64,000 bases of DNA from Motilimonas eburnea (GTDB taxonomy: Bacteria > Pseudomonadota > Gammaproteobacteria > Enterobacterales > CBDFNC01): NCBI RefSeq assembly GCF_021295345.1, contig NZ_JAIMJB010000008.1, forward strand, positions 1 to 64,000, in the 5' to 3' direction. Made by a program: the position numbers and the translations under genes. This document shows, piece by piece, positions 62,217 to 64,000 of this stretch. The notes below the pieces were generated by a model that did no database searches, had not been told where the DNA came from, and worked only from the letters and a program-made list of their open reading frames with translations. The number at the start of each line of letters is the position of its first letter. Positions within the stretch are counted from its first letter, which is position 1.

Positions 62217-62223
62217 TTTTTCG

Positions 62224-62252
62224 GTAGCGGCTCTGTAAACCAGTGATTAAAT
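62224..62252 (+). promoter_or_regulatory. GTAGCG-class promoter of the parB-like gene
   Basis: GTAGCG-GC, 17-bp spacer, TTAAAT -10. Confidence 0.65.
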
Positions 62253-62287
62253 AAACCTCGTAAACAAAACGTCTGGAGACACAAAAT

Positions 62288-64000
62288 ATGGTTACTGCAA
62301 CAGAAAATAGCTTTTACGATAAGATGGTTGATGTGTCTGAGCTTTCAGCCTCTACCCCTTTAGCGCAGCAAAATGAAACAACGGCAAATGCTAATGCACC
62401 TGTCATCATTTGGTTTGATGATAACGGTTCACAGCATATCGACCTAACGGGCGTGAAAGATAACGACCAGTTCATGCTGCCCGTTAGCCAGTTACAGGTT
62501 TTTACTCTTGGTAACGTGCGTAAATCTCGTAATGAGAAAGCGTTTCGTGAATTAGTGCAAGATGTGAAAATCAACGGCGTTATTCAGCCCATCGCCATCC
62601 GTGTTATCGACAAAGGCCATGCCGAAATTTTGGCGGGAGAAGGCCGTTGGTTGGCCTCCAAAGAGATTGGCTTACCTGCCATTCCTGTGATTGTTAAAGA
62701 CGTTAACGATCAGCAAGCTATCGCTATTAATCTATCTGAAAACCTTAACCGTGAGGGTGTTTCCATCCTTGACCAAGCGGAATCTGCACAGCGTTATGTG
62801 ACCTTATTTGAGGGTGATAGAAACGCCGCTGCCGCCGAGCTAGGTTGGTCACGCGCCAAGTTAGATAAACGATTAGAGCTGCTTAAATGCTCCGATAAAA
62901 TTAAGGCTTACCTCGACCAAGGTAAAATCAATGTGGAAGTGGCGTTGATCTTATCTTCTTTCCCAGCCGACCGCCAAGACGCAACCGCTGATACCTGTGT
63001 TGAGGAAAAATGGACTGCGGCCTATGCGCGTACTCGCGTAGCTAAAGCCCAAATGCCTCTCGATACAGCTATCTTTTGCACTCAGGCATGTGCAACTTGT
63101 GAGCATAATACTGGCTTGCAAGGTGAACTCATGTCTGATTTATTCGGTGAAACAGCGCCTTCGTTATGCTCAAATCGCAAATGCTATAAAGAAAAGACGT
63201 TACAGGCTTTGGAAGTTAAAAAGGCCGAAGCCGAGCAGCAATACGGCAAAGTGCTATTTTGGTCAGAAGTGTCACCAGAAGATAGCAATGTTGTTTGTCC
63301 TGATGTGATGGGTGCAGAGCAATTTGCCAATGGCTGTACGGGTTGTGCCAGTAATGCTTGTGTACTTGATGACCGTTTAGGTGTTGAAGGGAATGTTTAT
63401 CCCAATACGTGTGTCGATAAGGCTTGTTTCATTAAATTAACTACCCCCGCCAAGGTCAAAGAAACGGCGACTAATGCGGTTGAAGTAACAGATGATACCT
63501 CAACCGAACCATCCGCCAAGAAAGGCACGAAAGGCACGAAAGCAACTAAAGCAACTAAAGCAACTAAAGCAACTAAAGCAAAGCCTGTGATACAAAAAAC
63601 GCCGCAAAAAGTCATGGATTTTCATCGTGGTTTACTCCGCAAAGCCGCCCTTTGCTTTACCAAAGATCCACTATATATGCTGTCGTTGAGTGTCGCTTCG
63701 TTGTGTGAATCTACGGGCTTTAAACCAACCATTGATAATTATCCTCGCAATTTAAATCAGCAAGTCGTATTCGGTTTATCATTGCCACTTGAACAGCTCC
63801 AAAAAACCAGCCTTGAGGCGGTGGCATGGCTGTTAGAAAACGAAGCACAAGACACGCACAGCCACACTAAACGAACTCCTATCGACCTTGCCATTGATTT
63901 ACTCAAGACTCGCAGTGACGCTATCGATTTAGCTAAGGCGCAGTGGTTCGCTAACAACGAAACACTCAAACTTTACAACCAAGCTGATATTGTGGCCTTC
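62288..64000 (+). CDS. ParB-like protein with Cys-rich insert (C-terminus outside window)
   Basis: Open from the ATG at 62288 (TGGAGAC upstream) to the window edge, 571 codons. ParB N-domain motifs: I-R-V-I-D-K-G...I-L-A-G-E-G-R-W-L-A and I-N-L-S-E-N-L-N-R-E (box like G-E-R-R and E-N-x-x-R), followed by a helix-turn-helix. A Cys-rich region (C-x2-C...C...C...C-x2-C) and a Lys-Ala-Thr repeat linker follow, as in the extended ParB-like proteins of large plasmids. Partition or DNA-tethering role is likely; no ParA is in the window. Confidence 0.8.
   Translation, partial: MVTATENSFYDKMVDVSELSASTPLAQQNETTANANAPVIIWFDDNGSQHIDLTGVKDNDQFMLPVSQLQVFTLGNVRKSRNEKAFRELVQDVKINGVIQPIAIRVIDKGHAEILAGEGRWLASKEIGLPAIPVIVKDVNDQQAIAINLSENLNREGVSILDQAESAQRYVTLFEGDRNAAAAELGWSRAKLDKRLELLKCSDKIKAYLDQGKINVEVALILSSFPADRQDATADTCVEEKWTAAYARTRVAKAQMPLDTAIFCTQACATCEHNTGLQGELMSDLFGETAPSLCSNRKCYKEKTLQALEVKKAEAEQQYGKVLFWSEVSPEDSNVVCPDVMGAEQFANGCTGCASNACVLDDRLGVEGNVYPNTCVDKACFIKLTTPAKVKETATNAVEVTDDTSTEPSAKKGTKGTKATKATKATKATKAKPVIQKTPQKVMDFHRGLLRKAALCFTKDPLYMLSLSVASLCESTGFKPTIDNYPRNLNQQVVFGLSLPLEQLQKTSLEAVAWLLENEAQDTHSHTKRTPIDLAIDLLKTRSDAIDLAKAQWFANNETLKLYNQADIVAF
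63520..63585 (+). repeat. Short tandem repeat in the parB-like gene
   Basis: Two copies of a K-G-T unit followed by four to five copies of AAAGCAACT (Lys-Ala-Thr). A basic flexible linker, likely length-variable. Confidence 0.75.

Overview
The window reads as part of a large conjugative plasmid or integrative element from a gammaproteobacterium, most likely a Vibrionaceae or Shewanella-type host. The basis is an F-type (MPF_F) mating-pair block of the IncA/C, SXT and IncHI kind (signal peptidase, TrbC/TraW fusion, TraU, TraN), very large secreted Ig-like proteins, and the CobS-like ATPase, DUF3150 and CobT-like VWA trio known from such elements. There are no rRNA or tRNA genes and no core metabolic operons. 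The host assignment is inference.

Layout. 1-3.1 kb: the 5' end of a giant secreted protein and small membrane genes. 3.5-5.0 kb: a TnpB-only IS200/IS605-type element. 5-12.7 kb: accessory genes (transglycosylase, Whirly-like protein, RecG-like helicase, lipoproteins, YdjM-like protein). 12.8-14.6 kb: a second TnpB element that has split a gene. 15.2-22.8 kb: sulfur-chemistry genes (a DndC/PAPS-reductase-like PP-loop protein, a DndB-like DGQHR protein, a TusA-like carrier) interleaved with unknown genes. 23.3-26.0 kb: a plus-strand recombination operon with two RecT paralogues and a degenerate ligase-like protein. 26.0-47.2 kb: one long minus-strand array of about 35 mostly small genes, including SSB, the CobS/DUF3150/VWA trio, a Toprim primase, ferredoxin, RadC, a DNA methyltransferase and a YfbR-like nucleotidase. 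47.2-49.0 kb: a UvrD-like helicase. 50-61 kb: conjugation genes and a second giant Ig-like protein. 61-64 kb: a plasmid sliding clamp and a ParB-like protein.

Four regulatory or decoding features stand out. (1) Eleven genes or operons, spread over 56 kb and both strands, share a promoter with GTAGCG at the -35 position and a sigma70-like -10 exactly 17 bp away. (2) Nearly every gap between genes in the 26-47 kb array can fold two mutually exclusive hairpins, one of which hides the Shine-Dalgarno; sequences differ from gene to gene but the pairing design is kept. (3) At least five of these leaders are expanded into 200-270 nt structured RNAs with compensatory base changes. (4) The CobS-like ATPase ends on an A-AAA-AAG slippery site followed by a long stem-loop, and the next reading frame has no ordinary start codon, which predicts a -1 frameshift fusion protein.

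As a working picture, the element carries its own ssDNA annealing, SSB, clamp, helicase, primase and partition functions, a putative nucleic-acid sulfur-modification set, and its own layer of transcriptional and translational control. All functional names are from motifs read by eye; no database search was possible.
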